Source: Neoceratodus forsteri | Taxonomy: Eukaryota > Chordata > Ceratodontiformes > Ceratodontidae | DNA: 64,000 bases | Direction of reading: 5' to 3' | Assembly (NCBI GenBank): GCA_016271365.2 | Contig: CM028130.1 | Span: forward strand, 468,443,501-468,507,500 | Shown here: in pieces, positions 1 to 11,655 of the stretch | How positions within the stretch are numbered: the first letter of the stretch is position 1 | Layout: the number at the start of each line of letters is the position of its first letter | Translations under genes and position numbers: made by a program | The notes under the pieces: model-generated | What the model saw: only the letters and a program-made list of their open reading frames with translations | What the model was told of the DNA's origin: nothing | Database searches by the model: none

Positions 1-156
1 TCTGCCTGAGAAACTTCAGTGCAAGAATGTAACCTTGTATCCTGCAAAAAATAGACATCATAATGTAAATTAAACAATATACTAAAAGTAGTCAGCCTCT
101 TCCTGGAGGATTTCAAACTGTTAACATTAAGCGTGGTAATCGATATCGTGGAACAT

Positions 157-2547
157 TCAGGGAGGGGGTTTAGGGCATTTCACACTCGACCTAGTTTGAT
201 GCTTTCTAGATCCAGGTTTAGTAGCTTTAGGAGGAACAGGCTTGGTCTTAACAAATACTGCCTCATGCAAACCAGATGAATCCAACAATGGCTGAGCTTC
301 ATCCACCTGATCTCCCCAGGAAGAAAAAGCCACAAACCTGTTTGCCAAAGGTAACAGAGACAAATTAGGATGACTCTGACCAGACAGAGGTACTTCATCT
401 CGTTCCATAGATTCAACACTATGCTGCTCAGAGTCCATATCAGAAATCCCAGGCAAATCATTTACCGTATCCATAGGTGCTGGAACGGGGGGGGGCCCAC
501 TAGGGCCATGGCCCTACAACTTTCATAAATGGCCCTAGCCATTTTTGCAATCATGTTAATGTATTTAATAGGGGAGAATTTATCCCTTACATCTTTGGCC
601 CTACCACTTTTTAAACTGCTCCGGCATTAGTGACCGTATCTTGTAAGCCACTCACGGGGGGGGGGCACAACCACAGCAGGCAAGGAAAACTGTGTCTGAG
701 GGGAACCATGTAAAGACACCAGAGAAGTTCTCCCAACAGCCAGACTCTCAAACCCAAAAGGGGGATGAGAAGCAGTATTTAAATGAAGGGACTGATCCCA
801 CCGGGAATCCTCAAACCTTGCAGGCATGGATAATCTGTTGTCGACAAAAACACCCCCATCCCTACCCTTCCCCGGATGACTAGTCCCCTAAGAGGGTCAG
901 GGTTAATAAATTGACTCCGAGCTTCAGCCAAATAATACTCTTGGTCCGAAGAGACATCTATATCAGTAGAAGCCCATGGGCAATCTGAAAAGGAATGAGA
1001 ATGCTCTTCACATAAATTACATACAGGTAAAACCACAAGTCTGTGCAGCATGACCCAAAACACACTTTCGAAAACATTAATTTGATTACAAGAAGTGTTC
1101 AAGTGAGACAAGAGCCACATTTAAAGCAACTCTTAGGTTGGCCAGCATAGAAAATAATACCTCTATCTCGGCCTAAGAAAAAGGAACTGGGCATACCTTC
1201 TTCAGTATGGTGCAATTGAACCCGTACCAACCATCCCCCATTCCAAAAACCATTTTCATCGATAATAGGTTTAGGTTTGTCATGCACTGAACAACATTTT
1301 TCTAGCCAAAACATTATATTAGAAATATTAACACCTTCATTCCGAAAAAGTATTGTCACAGACTTCAGCGTAGGTTTCGTAATAGGAATAGCAACAAAAT
1401 CTTTCCAAATTTCCTGATCTTTAACATTGTAGTAAATACGCCAAAATTTATCAAGGGAAATGAGAGAACAAAAACTAATATCATAAGTATGATCACCAGG
1501 TGGATGAATTAATGCATAAACATCAGCCGGCGAAAATTTCATCGAGTCAATAAGTAAAGTCTTCCCAACCCAAACCCAGTCTGGAACCACCGGAGCAGAC
1601 CCCTTGAATCTAAATTGAACTAAAAACTTGCGCTTAGCTGCAACAGCAGGTTTATGAAACAACCCAGCAAAAGTTTGTGGGCCAGCAGACTGGGGTAAGT
1701 CTGGAACAGTGCATGTAGAAACCGGTGGAAGAGGAGGAATCAAAAGAGTACCTGAGTCTGGGACAGGAACTGTATCAGGTGCAGTTCTAAATGGAAAAGA
1801 GCCGTCATGCACAACACATTCAGTAGCAACATCGGCTAAGGCCAAAACAGTATCCTGAGAAATGTCAGCGTCTGGAGCAGCAAGTATTCCAATCTGCTCA
1901 CTGAGAGGCCACGCAATCTCAGTAGCAATTTCCATAGACTTAGAATCAGGAGAAGTGTCAACCATCAAAGAAGCTGGAAACAGGTCGAGAGAGGCAGATT
2001 GATGGGAAGAACTCAAAGGAGAACCCGGAATAGGTATGTCTGGGTCAGGTATCCACTTATCCTTCGTCCGTAGCCAGCCAGCCCGACTCAAAGCAGTGTC
2101 TGGAGACCAGTCTGACAATTGACCAGGAATATCCATAGACAGTGAAACATCAGGAAGAGGTACCGACTGCAGCATAGGCATATTTGTCATATCTGAAGGA
2201 AAACGTTTATCACCTTCAGTCAGAGATCCAACAATGGAACGCTTTCGTTTAGAGCGTTCAGTGTCCAGCTTTTGTCTACACGTCAGGTAATCCTGCTCCA
2301 CAACCGAAATCAAATCCAACAAATGTAACTTTTTCTGTTCCAATTCTCATTGGAGCTGTAATTCGTCAACCTGAGCGTCTGCACAACTCAAATCAGCATC
2401 AGGAATAGCCATATCGTCTTGCAGTAAAGCTGGAGATAGCACTGAACCATCCATATCTGAAACAGGAAAAGCAATAGTCAAAGGTTCTAAGCCCGATACA
2501 GCATGACCATTCTCCTTCACCACCGTCTCACAACTGAGGCCATCCAT
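157..2547 (-). pseudogene. E1 ORF1, zinc-knuckle nucleic-acid-binding protein (broken)
   Basis: ORF1 of this LINE class encodes an RNA-binding chaperone-like protein of the retrotransposition particle. The reading frame runs from ATG at 2547 to about 1099, broken only by an in-frame TGA at 2344-2346. It then changes frame near 1110 (continuing 1120-779) and is broken again by an insertion at 472-632. Visible parts in order are an acidic N-terminus, a Lys/Glu-rich segment after the stop, the motif WSPDTALSRAGW followed by a tryptophan and PDPD (about 2107-2030), and a middle domain with the motif TILFRNEGVNISN. A zinc-knuckle array follows near 1130-980: first CFKCG, and last CNLCEEHSHSFSDC. 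The middle knuckle is decayed. The frame fits a gag-like ORF1, not a host gene. Confidence 0.75.
472..632. mobile_element. 161-bp hAT-like non-autonomous TIR element
   Basis: A 161-bp insertion interrupts the E1 ORF1 remnant. It is flanked by a perfect 8-bp direct repeat, ACCGTATC, at 464-471 and 633-640. Its ends form an imperfect inverted repeat: CATAGGTGCTGGAAC on the left, against CACTAATGCCGGAGC as the reverse complement of the right end. An 8-bp duplication with C-A starting ends is typical of hAT-superfamily DNA transposons. It has no coding capacity. A G-run lies near its left end. The superfamily call is inference from the duplication length and end sequence. Confidence 0.6.
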
Positions 2548-2581
2548 CTCTGCAGACCGATGGACAGCACCACCCGCCTAC

Positions 2582-2591
2582 AGAGTAGGGG
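2582..2591. repeat. LINE target-site duplication, E1/E2 junction
   Basis: The sequence AGAGTAGGGG sits exactly between the 5' end of E1 (left) and the 3' end of E2 (right, starting TAACTTTTATTGAATATTC). The same decamer bounds SINE halves and LINE ends elsewhere in the window. It is interpreted as the target-site duplication left by successive insertions at one site. Confidence 0.85.
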
Positions 2592-2832
2592 TAACTTTTA
2601 TTGAATATTCACATATACATCCAACTCAAGAAGACATAACATCACATCAATACATTCTTGAAATTCTATAAATAAACTAAGAAAAGCATAACATAAAACT
2701 AAGCTTTAACTCATACAAACCAACTCCACACATTTAACAAAAAGAAAACTTATTTCATATTCATACTATTTTTGTTTTATTCATATTTTTTCTTATTCCT
2801 CCCTTCCTGTTTTGTAATTTTATTACTTATAT

Positions 2833-5800
2833 TTAACAAAGTGAAAATCCCTTCCACCACATTTTGACTTTCCGCTTCATATATTTGACATTCCTCCATA
2901 TAAATCTTTTCAAAACATTGGTTACATAAATTCTAAAACCTTCAAATGAAGGTCTCTTTTGAGTATAACACCCATTGTACCCTAGTTTGCCATAAGCAAA
3001 ACATAAACTAACCAAAAGACTCTTGGTGTCTTCTCAAAACCACACAAATAAGGAGGAAAAATACCAATCACTAGGAGATCATAATCCATTTTTGCTAACC
3101 ACGGAGATTCCATACCTGAGCTAGAAAACCCCATAACTTGGAGGAAAAAGAGCAATGTAGAAAAATGCTCCATCGTCTCTTCCACATTAACACAGTCTGG
3201 ATAAGGAACAAATTCTTTCTTGATTGCCTTGTGTTTGGCGTACCCTACGTTTAGTCTCCCATACATAGTTAACCATAAATTTTCCCACATATAAGAGGCA
3301 GCCTGCTGTTATTTAGCTGCTCCAACACATTGATTTTGTTCTCCTTGGACAATTTTAAAGTTAGGCTCTATCTGAACACATTGTACCATAATTACCTTGT
3401 ACAAACCCTTTGCTGTATATCTTAAAATCATATCCTTTGAGATTTTCCATCTGAACAGTTTCTGTGCCACTGGTTTAAAATAATCCGGAGTCCTAAATCT
3501 TGCAGACCATTTCAGAGCTAAAGGCCTCCACATACTCAGGTATGCTTGCAACCGGTTCTGGAATACTATACTGTCTAAATCTGTAGAACCCCTAAACATT
3601 TTTTAAAGAAAAGGCACAGAATAGCGAAAACAAAATACTACGGGTCAACCATCCCTAACCTTGTTTTCTGTTCAGGTATGTGCATCCTCTCTTAATTGGA
3701 TTTAACCTGCTTCCCCATAACATCTGGAAGCATCGCTATATAATTTTGTTTCCAGCTGTACTGGTAATGGAAAAATAACTGCAATATACTGCAGCGAGGC
3801 AAAATAAATTGTTTTATTATCTGAATTCTCTTTATTTTAGAAAATTTAAACCTTTTCCAGATCAAAACTTTCTGTAGAATTCCATCTAGTACCCTGACCA
3901 AACCTCCATTGGGCTATTTTGATTCTTAAATTCTACCCTAATATTTTAAAGGTGTTTGAAAGATTCAACCAAATTAAAGAAAACAATTCCCTTTAATAAT
4001 TACCCAACAACAGCCCTTTTGATTTATGCGTATTTAGCCTGGCATTAGATACTTCCGCATAAGATTTAAATACTTTAAGGAATTTCGAAAATTCCATATG
4101 GTTAGAAAAAAACAGACAAATATCATCCGCAAAAGATTGTATCAGACCAGAGTTCGAAATCCCTGGTACCTTTATTCCTAACCATAAGGGTGGAATGCAG
4201 ATTGCTCTTATTAAAGGTTCTAAAGAAAAGTTGTACAGAAGCGGACTAATGGGCATCCTGCCTCCTCCACATTTCATAATTAAGCCTTCTCCCCAAAGTG
4301 CCTTTCAAAACTGGATAAACTTTAGCATTGTTGTATAACCCCCTTATGAGCTGTATGATACTCTGCGGAATACCAAACCACTTGAGAGATGAAAATAAAA
4401 ACTCATGATCGACCCTGTCAAATGCCTTCTCAAGATCCACCGATACAATTACCCCCGAATGGCCCCCATCCCCAACTTGCTCAATTATATCTCTAATTAG
4501 TCCTAATATTGAATGGATTCTTCTATTTGGAATCCCACTATGTTGCACCGGTAAAAATAACCTCTCTACCACCCCTTCAGTCTATTGTTAAGTATAGTAG
4601 TCAAAATTTTGTAATCTGAATTTAAAAGAGTTAGAGGCCTCCAATTCTAAAGTTTCCCCTATCTCAGATTTAAAGATATATATCTGGCGCCCTTCTATAA
4701 AAAATTTAAGCTCACCCCAGATGTGAGGAAAGAATTAAATACTAACCAGAGGCATTCTACTAATTCAGATGAAAACTTTATAAAACTCATTGGATAACCC
4801 ATCTACCAGGGACACATTCTGTTTTAGGGTTTAATGACTCCCAGAATTTCAGATTTTGAAATAGGCGCCCTAATTCCTTCAGACCATCATTATCGATTTT
4901 CTCTTAAACTAGGTCCTAAAACTGATTAATCAGGAGAGACGATGGTACAACCTGTGGCTCCAGACCCCTAAAATGTTCTTTAATAAGTGTTCCCATTGCA
5001 ATGATAGAAGAAACATTTGTATTTCCTTGGACTAAAAAGTCTATTGTCTCCTTCTCCTTAACTGCTTTACATAGCTCGAAGAGATCTCCAAAAACAGATT
5101 TTTTTAAATGATTCTGAATTAATGCTTGCAGTGATTTTGCTCTATCATACTGTCTGTTCCTCATTAAACCTTTAATTTCAGCTATCTGCTCCGAATAATT
5201 ATCTCTAGAAGAATTTGCACATGTAGAATATAATGAAGCTGTCTCCTGAGTTTAAGATAATCGAGAAAATTTTCATTCCTTTTCCTAACCCCATAATGTT
5301 TGAACCATCCAATACAATCTTCTTTAGTTTCCTGCCACCAACCCCCAAGATCTTGATACAAAAAGGCCATGGATAACCTGGCTTTCAAAATACCATGGAT
5401 GGAATTTAGAACTACCCTCTCTTGAAGGATTGGCGTATTCAATTTCCATATAGTTTTATGTCTAAGAACCCTTGCTGTGTCTCCACCTTTATCAGTATCA
5501 GAGCATGGTCAGAGAATTCCATGGGAATAACCTGTGGACTATGGAACTGGATTCTCTTGGATATAAACAAATAATTGATCATAAAACTCTTCCCTTTTGT
5601 AAAGAAAGTGCTTAACCCGCCCCTCTCCTTACTATCCATACAACTTACCAGGTCTGCTGTTCTCACAATTTTCTGAAGACATACCGAATCACAATAGATT
5701 TTCTTCCCTTTCTCCAAACTACCTTTACCTCTGATTCCTTGTATATTACAATTAAAATCCCCTCCCCAAAGGATTGGAATAGTTGTTATTAAGAAAGGTC

Positions 5801-6213
5801 GAATGTCGAAAAACACGCTACCTTCCAGCTTTTGATTGAGGGCTATAAATATTAATTAACCTGATCTTTTTCAAACCAAAACCATCTAGAATTAATATTC
5901 TCCCAGGACAGACTTCTATTAACTTAAGTAACCTAAAATTAAAGGAGTTAAAAAGAATTCCTATCCCATCCACCTTTCTTCACCAAAGGACCAAAACGAG
6001 GGTCCCCACGGCCAATCCTTAGTAGATTATTAACTTGATAACTAGAGAACATCCACGTCTCCTGTAAAAACAAAAGAGATATGTAAATCAGCTATTATCT
6101 GAAATACTGCACGCTTTTCAGATTTTTAACAAACTATGGGTGTTCAAGGAAGCCCATGTAATATCCATTTATAGTTACCAAGTCAGACTGGCCTACCAAT
6201 GCTATTCTCATTT
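2833..6213 (-). pseudogene. E2 ORF2: APE endonuclease, reverse transcriptase, zinc C-terminus (broken)
   Basis: ORF2 of a LINE nicks target DNA and copies its RNA there. Reading downward, the endonuclease region (about 6213-5440) shows the metal-binding motif GGDFNCNI and the catalytic motif FSDHALI. A linker follows (5442-4916). The RT (about 4860-3990) shows IPNRRIHSILGLIRDIIE, LEKAFDRVDHEFLF, a LSPLLY-type motif (ISPLLYNFSLEP) and the catalytic FADDICLFF. The C-terminal part (3599-2833) has the MYGRLNV motif and a Cys/His cluster ending CVNVEETMEHF, the zinc-binding region typical of L1/Tx1 ORF2. The coding region is split into at least eight frames. RT motifs overlap in two frames near 4250-4275, marking a frameshift. 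Confidence 0.8.
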
Positions 6214-6214
6214 C

Positions 6215-8371
6215 TTCCTCCTTTTCTTCTTTTTCCTTTATAATCATCCTTTGCCTCTCTCTCCCTCTTGAACTGATATTTGGGAATCAGTATCCCCATA
6301 TCCATCTCTGAATCCCAGGACAGTTCCTCAAATGGATTTTTGATTCAATACCTTCTACCTCCACCGGTACCATATTCTTCACCGTCCTACTAGACCTACG
6401 ATTAATAATGGAGGGCTAGTGGGGTTTAAGTTACCCTGACCCATTCCACTCTTCTCCTCTAAATCATCAGAATAGCAAACCGGCTGGAGAAGCTTCAGCC
6501 CTCCTTCTCCAGCCTTCTTCTGAACCGTTTTACCCCTGTCTGAACTTTCTCTTTCTGTGTACCCCTATTCTGGTGAGTTAACACCTCTTCCACCCCAATG
6601 GATACTTCCTGCTGAGACACTCCAGCCTCTTGTGCTTGTTGGATCAAAGGTCTGACACTCACAAACTAGCTTATTCTGGGCGCCCAGGGACAGTCTTTAT
6701 AAGCATGATTCTTCTCTTCACACAAGCATTTTAAAGTGTTTGTACAAAATAAAGTAATATGACCCACTTCTCCACAGTTATCGCATTTTGGTTGGTCACA
6801 AACATTAGTTAAATGAGATTTAGATCCTCATTTATAAGCAGGCCCTGGAAACTGCCCGCTATAAAAGCAGACCCGCTGTCTCTTCCTAACATAAATGAAT
6901 TGAGATATGTTCCACCCTGTTGCTGTTTGTTTAAGTTTCACCTAAATTTCCATCCCCTTCCAAAATAATTCTGAATCTAAAATGGGTTGGGTTCATTAAT
7001 ACTTCACATTTCTGTGCCAACCAAATTTAATATCCTCCTCCTGAACACCTCATTCCTGAACATCACCGTCACAAACTTTATCAGGGCTTAGACAAGGAAT
7101 CACGAAAAGGGTGTCCATAAAGGGAAAACTTCACCTGGTTATACCTTTCCCAAAAGGTCAAGCAAAGCAGGTGAACGAAAATAATATCATAATTGTCCTC
7201 ACGAAATGTTGATAAATGCAAATCGTCCCTAGGAGAAAACTTCAAGACTCTTTAATTAATGTTTTACCAACATAATATCTGTTTGGTCTATCCTTTAAAC
7301 CACCTTTATAACGAATCCTCACGCATTCCTCCTAGGTGCCTTCCCTTTACACTGAAATAGACTAGATAAAAGGGTTTTCTGGCTTTTCCCACTAATTTTC
7401 ACCTGTTCAATGTTATTCATATGAACACTCTCTGCCCACCGGTACATAATTATTCTCCTCCCTATTACAGAACACAATTCTTTCTTGCTACTTTCCTGAA
7501 AATTAACAGCATCAGAGGAAGAAGCTCGTACCCCTTCCCCACCCCTGGCTTCCATTCTGGTGAAGCAGACTGCAATCCCAAGCATTATCCCATGAAGAAT
7601 CAGAGTTCCACACCCTGAGTCCTGCTGCCTCAGCCAGCAGCTGATAACGCAGCCTGGGGTGACCAGGAGCTATCATGTTCCCCACAACCCCAAACTACCA
7701 GCAGCTCCTGTTTTTCAACACCAAAGTCCTTCTTTTTGAAATGCCTTAAAGGCTGTACTGTCAGCAGAGAAAAAAGTCAGTCACCTTCTTGTGCCATAGC
7801 TTAATTTGAAAAGTCACAGTATCTTTTTTAGAAGCAGCCACCACTTTAGGATTAAATACAAAACCTGCATCCTTCGAGATCTGAATTGTAGGAAAGTTTT
7901 TATTTAAGTTCGTATTACTTACAGGTCACGAGGGTTTTGAAACGGATCCATTACCTCTCGCTCCTGTCTCCAGATCAGTTCTTTCAGCTGAGTTCCCCCT
8001 TTGCTCCTCCGATTCTCCTCTCGTTCCTCCGACCTCCATTTTTACTTTGCCTTTCTCTTGTATGAGGTTTCTTCTTGCCAAGACCGCTAGTGTAGGCACC
8101 GCTCCACCGGCCTCCCCCGATCTCAGTTCCGTGTTGCCGGCTTCTCCTGCCGGTTTTAAAGGCACCGCGACCTCTATACTGGATTCAACATGGGTCCTCA
8201 GCTCTTCCAGCCTTAAGGAACCCGCTCCTCAACACAATCCTCCACCTCCTCCGTTCTTTTTAGTGAAACGGACTTCTCAGTAACCTCTGCTTGGGCCAAA
8301 CAACCCGTTCTTCATCGACCATCTCTGCATTTACCAGCGCTCTCTCTCCCGTTGTGCTCTGACTGAGCCAT
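6215..8371 (-). pseudogene. E2 ORF1, zinc-knuckle protein (heavily broken)
   Basis: The likely start is ATG at 8371, encoding MAQSEHNG. E6 starts with a comparable MATQSE, which supports this start. An open stretch at 8165-7926 is Gly/Glu-rich. Near 6845-6670 the three-knuckle array can be read, including CDNCGEVGHITLFC (a perfect CX2CX4HX4C) and a third, altered knuckle followed by KDCPWAP. The first cysteine pair is damaged by a stop codon. The rest is broken by stops. The product would bind nucleic acid within the LINE particle. Confidence 0.6.
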
Positions 8372-8434
8372 GTTGCACTCAATCAGCCACACCACTAGCA
8401 TATACTCCCCCTCTGGCCACTGAAACAGCAGCAC

Positions 8435-8621
8435 AGACTAGGGGAATTTCCCCGGTGTCCTGGCCAAATTTCCCTCATTCACTAAAAATACCACCAACAG
8501 CTTAATCTGGTTCAAGGTCAGTTGGCATTCATCTGTATCCCCCTCCCCCGGGTCGTGCCTGAAAATAGGCAGGATTTGTCTAGTGCATTTACCCGGTCAA
8601 CAAAAACTAAATAAATAAATG
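8435..8621 (+). mobile_element. Right (3') half of the target SINE
   Basis: This is the SINE segment downstream of the LINE insertion site. It begins AGACTAGGGGAATTTCC and continues CCGGTGTCCTGGCCAAATTT, with a tail ending CAACAAAAACTAAATAAATA. It is nearly identical over about 180 bp to the right half at 30144-30336, and matches the inverted full copy at 11656-12083. The left, tRNA-like half should lie beyond the left window edge, past E1. The central block resembles a conserved domain I recall from tRNA-derived SINEs of cartilaginous fishes; this is from memory and not checked. Confidence 0.85.
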
Positions 8622-9990
8622 ACAATGCTAGCAGAGCTCCACAGGGAACAGCAATGGACCTATGTCACCAGGGAAGGCATTTGTTGTGGACTGCCATGGA
8701 TACCACCCAAGAAGAGCTATGAGGAGTGGATAAGCATGGTACTAGCATCCAAGGACAAGGGCAAGCTGCTGAAGTTCCTCTGTGGCATGGCACCCAACAC
8801 CACCCTGTAGGGTTTCCATGGTGACTTGGCACCTGACAGTTGTACACTCACAGTACACATCATGCACAGCCACCAGGTTGCCACTGTGGCCCCTACTGTT
8901 GAATAAGTTTCACCCCACATTTAACATGCACCTAACCTGGTGGTGATGTCTCATCACAGCACTGCTGGGTGTAATAAGCAGCCCACTGCATTGCCACATC
9001 TGCACTGTGTGTCACATATCACACAGGCCTGGCTCTGTGAGTCCCCAAAATCCTTTCAGCTGTTTATGTGTGCCACCACGTTGCACAGGTCTGAAGCTGT
9101 GTAAGTGCCCACCAATCCTTCCAGCTGTGCAACTGTGGTAACAGCATTCCATAATGGGCCCTTATGGAACCCCCACAACACACTAGCAGCCTTCATGCCA
9201 CAATGGGCTCCGTGGTACAGGCCCCCAAACACCTCAGACTTTTTCTGTGTGGTTACTGCAGGCCCATAGTGGGCTAGCATGACACACGCCACATGCACAC
9301 ATTGCATGGTTGGTGCGATGGCATGCTGCTCTGTGTCCTGACATCCACATGTGGTGTTGCTATGGACCATTTCCTGGTGCAGCTATCCATGCTCTCGCTG
9401 TGCCGCTCTGCTGTGTGCCTGCAGTGTCATGCATGCACCGACCAAAAGGCATGGTACTCCAGTTCCTTCACGCATGCCCAGCTGGCTGGCTGTCAGTTGA
9501 CATAATCATGCATGCAGGGATGCATGGAGAATCCGCCATGCTGCCTGGGATGGCTGGTCAACACACTGGGGCATGCACGGCTATTTGTTTCATCCCTGTC
9601 CCATGGATGGTGAGACAGTCATCCTTACCGGGGGGTCTGTGATCAGATCAGTGTGTCCTCGAAGGGTGCACCACATAGGGGTTGGGTGTTTTCACATCGC
9701 CCGTGCTGTTCAGTAGTGGCTCAGGTCCTGGGATGGGTGGCATAGGTCAGGATCGGGTGCTTCATGTGTTTGTGGAAAATCCATTCAACAGCCGCACAGC
9801 ATCCTGACCTCCTCTGGCCTGACAGTGTGTCAGGTGCTGTCCTAGGTCAGGCCATTGTGTGTTGGGCTGCTGGGGCTGTTGGGTTGTTGTATGTGGGATG
9901 CAGCATGTCAGACTAATAAGCATTGGGATTATAAAAGGGAACCTAGCAGGGCAGGGTTTTCTATCTGCAAGGAGATTGGTCAGTGGTGGG
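8622..9990. other. Undetermined TG/CA-rich repetitive DNA
   Basis: No supported gene. The stretch is rich in TGCA, CATGC and CACA words. It produces Cys/His/Trp-rich chance frames on both strands. It resembles 12840-13900 in composition. I see no terminal repeats or protein motifs here. Confidence 0.5.
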
Positions 9991-10387
9991 ATGGGCAACT
10001 AGTATGTGGGCAAGATAGGTAGCCTGGGTGGGTCCAGCTGCAGAAAGAGTTGTTATCTAGAGGGTGCTGGTCCAGCTCTAAGGAGGGTGCTTTGTTTGGT
10101 GAGGCTGGGAGGTTGGTCCAGCTGCAGGGAGGTGGTCTACTGAGGTGGGGAGGCAGGTCTGGGGGGTTCCATCTGCAGTGGGATCGTGTCTGAGAGTAGG
10201 AAGGATGGCCTGGAGCAGCCAGCTACAGGGTGAGTGATGGTTGATGGGGAGAGGCTGGTTTGGGGATTGTAGGGTGGACTAGCTGCAGGCAAGGTACACA
10301 ACTTGAGAGAAGTCTATTGGGATGTTGATATGACTGTCCAGCTGGGTGGTCATCTGGGCAGGGGGTGCTCAAGATGTGAGTTGTCAT
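9991..10387 (+). repeat. Minisatellite-like array, left part
   Basis: A G-rich stretch carries repeated, diverged copies of GTCCAGCTGCAGGGAGG at intervals of roughly 45-60 bp (for example near 10040, 10065, 10110, 10165, 10275 and 10335). The same motif and spacing return at about 12290-12830, so the intervening 1.9 kb probably interrupts or separates one array. Confidence 0.55.
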
Positions 10388-11655
10388 GGGGGTGCAAGCC
10401 CAAAGGGCTGTACTTGGGAACCCTCACTGAAGTCAAATACTAAATTTAGTATTAAAACATTCATTAATTTGCCTCCAAAGACTAATTTTAGTCATTTTTA
10501 ATAATCTTTAATCATCCTTCAAAAATACAACCGCTAAGAATACTAAATTCAAAGAAGTATTTCAGCAGACTAGTTGTTCAAGAGTAAGTTATTGCTAAAT
10601 GAGAATTAGAAATAGATCTGCAATGCTCTTAAAAGTACAATTTGTTTTAATACACCTGAATCATAAATGAAGATTACACTCAGCGGAGTAGTTTTAGGAT
10701 TTAAATTAGCCAATCAAGGCTGGGTACATTACCGTGCATTTCAGTTCTACTAAGCAAGGAGAAAGATAAAACAACCAGCAACACCAATGAATTTTTGAGA
10801 AGGTAAGCAATAATAAAATGTGGATTTTTACCGGGAAATATGGTGCAAAAAAAAGTTGGCAGTGTCCCTTTAAAAGTCTATTCTAAACTTCATTTCCCAT
10901 AAGTCTACTCAGTCAGAGGCCTGCATTTCCCAGATCTCTTCCTGTCTGTGGCCAGTCTGATGAAACTGCACGAGCACTGTGTGGTCTCCATTTTTGAACA
11001 ACTGAGGTTTCCTACAGCTAAGATTTACATGTTAAGGTAAGAGCTTATGTTTAAAAAGTACATCTTTTTAACTCCCTGAAATGTTAAGTACAGTAAAGGA
11101 ATTATCACTCAGGTGTTTTTTTTCAAAATGAAATGCTGTGCAAGTTTCAATATCAATGTTTTGTCTTGAAAACATTTTCTTTTCTCTGAACTCTTGGCTA
11201 AACTTTGAAATACACATTTTATTTTCAATCACCCCCCCCCCCCAAAGTGTTTAGGATGCATTATGCCTCTAGATTACTTGTTATTTGTGGAATTTTTGCT
11301 AATTTAGTTACTTTAAAGTAGTGTTGGTGGTGGTGGGGGCAGGAGAATGAACAGCAGGAAGATTGTATAACTGAGCAAATTCAGAATGCATTTTCTGTGT
11401 GTATTCATTTAGTAACTGATATAGCTACATTTAGAGAGAAAATATTACAACATTTTTAATTTGACAAAATCTGGAGTTACCTGCAGATAAAGGAAGAATT
11501 ATTTACTACAGATATTTGAGTGTGTTTGTGGGGGAACTGTTTTTTTGCATTTAATATTTGTATTTAACAGTTCCATGTGTTAATCCATTTTGTAATCTGG
11601 GGATCAGTGTATTTTTTTTTTCTTTTGCTGAAGACTGCATTAATTTATATTTTAT
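10388..11655. other. AT-rich unassigned DNA between minisatellite halves
   Basis: No gene is supported. The sequence is AT-rich with poly-T and poly-C runs. At 10859 the words CAGTGTCCCTTTAAAAG resemble a DNA-transposon end, but I could not find a matching opposite end. A block at 10880-11040 with CATTTCCCATAA and CATTTCCCAGAT has a promoter or exon flavour, but no coding potential supports this. Confidence 0.4.

Larger units (their letters stand above)
1..2581 (-). mobile_element. E1: Tx1-like LINE, 5' part (ORF1 end)
   Basis: This is the 5' portion of a Tx1/L1-type non-LTR retrotransposon read on the minus strand. Its 3' part lies beyond the left window edge. The 5' boundary is the site AGAGTAGGGG at 2582-2591, shared with the 3' end of element E2, so E1 and E2 are head-to-tail. 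ORF1 starts about 35 bp inside the 5' end, so the 5' UTR is very short. The ORF1 protein resembles that of E5 (51.6-54.0 kb) more than those of E2, E4 or E6, which marks a separate subfamily. A 161-bp TIR element interrupts it at 472-632. Clade assignment rests on ORF layout and motif recognition, not on a phylogeny. Confidence 0.8.
2592..8434 (-). mobile_element. E2: near full-length Tx1-like LINE (~5.8 kb)
   Basis: This is an apparently full-length LINE on the minus strand, bounded by AGAGTAGGGG on its 3' side (2582-2591) and the variant AGACTAGGGG on its 5' side (8435-8444), where the right half of a SINE begins. Order on the minus strand is a short 5' UTR, ORF1 (8371 to about 6215), then ORF2 with endonuclease, RT and C-terminal zinc region (about 6213 to 2833), then an AT-rich 3' UTR ending in ATTCAATAAAA just before the target. 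Numerous stops and frameshifts make it inactive. ORF1 and EN resemble E6 most closely, so E2 and E6 form one subfamily. Confidence 0.82.

Noticed and set aside
2347..2547. Separate short gene upstream of E1 ORF1
   Set aside because: It is in frame with the following long frame and separated only by one TGA at 2344-2346, so it is the N-terminus of the same ORF1.
8047..8283. Plus-strand frame of 78 codons in the E2 5' region
   Set aside because: It is a Pro/Ser-rich shadow of the Gly/Glu-rich ORF1 frame on the opposite strand.
10859..11045. Host promoter or first exon (CATTTCCCATAA-like blocks, GTAAGAGC splice-donor-like word)
   Set aside because: No open reading frame, CpG-rich context or downstream exon could be identified. 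The same words occur in transposon ends, and CAGTGTCCCTTTAAAAG at its left looks like a DNA-transposon terminus without a partner.
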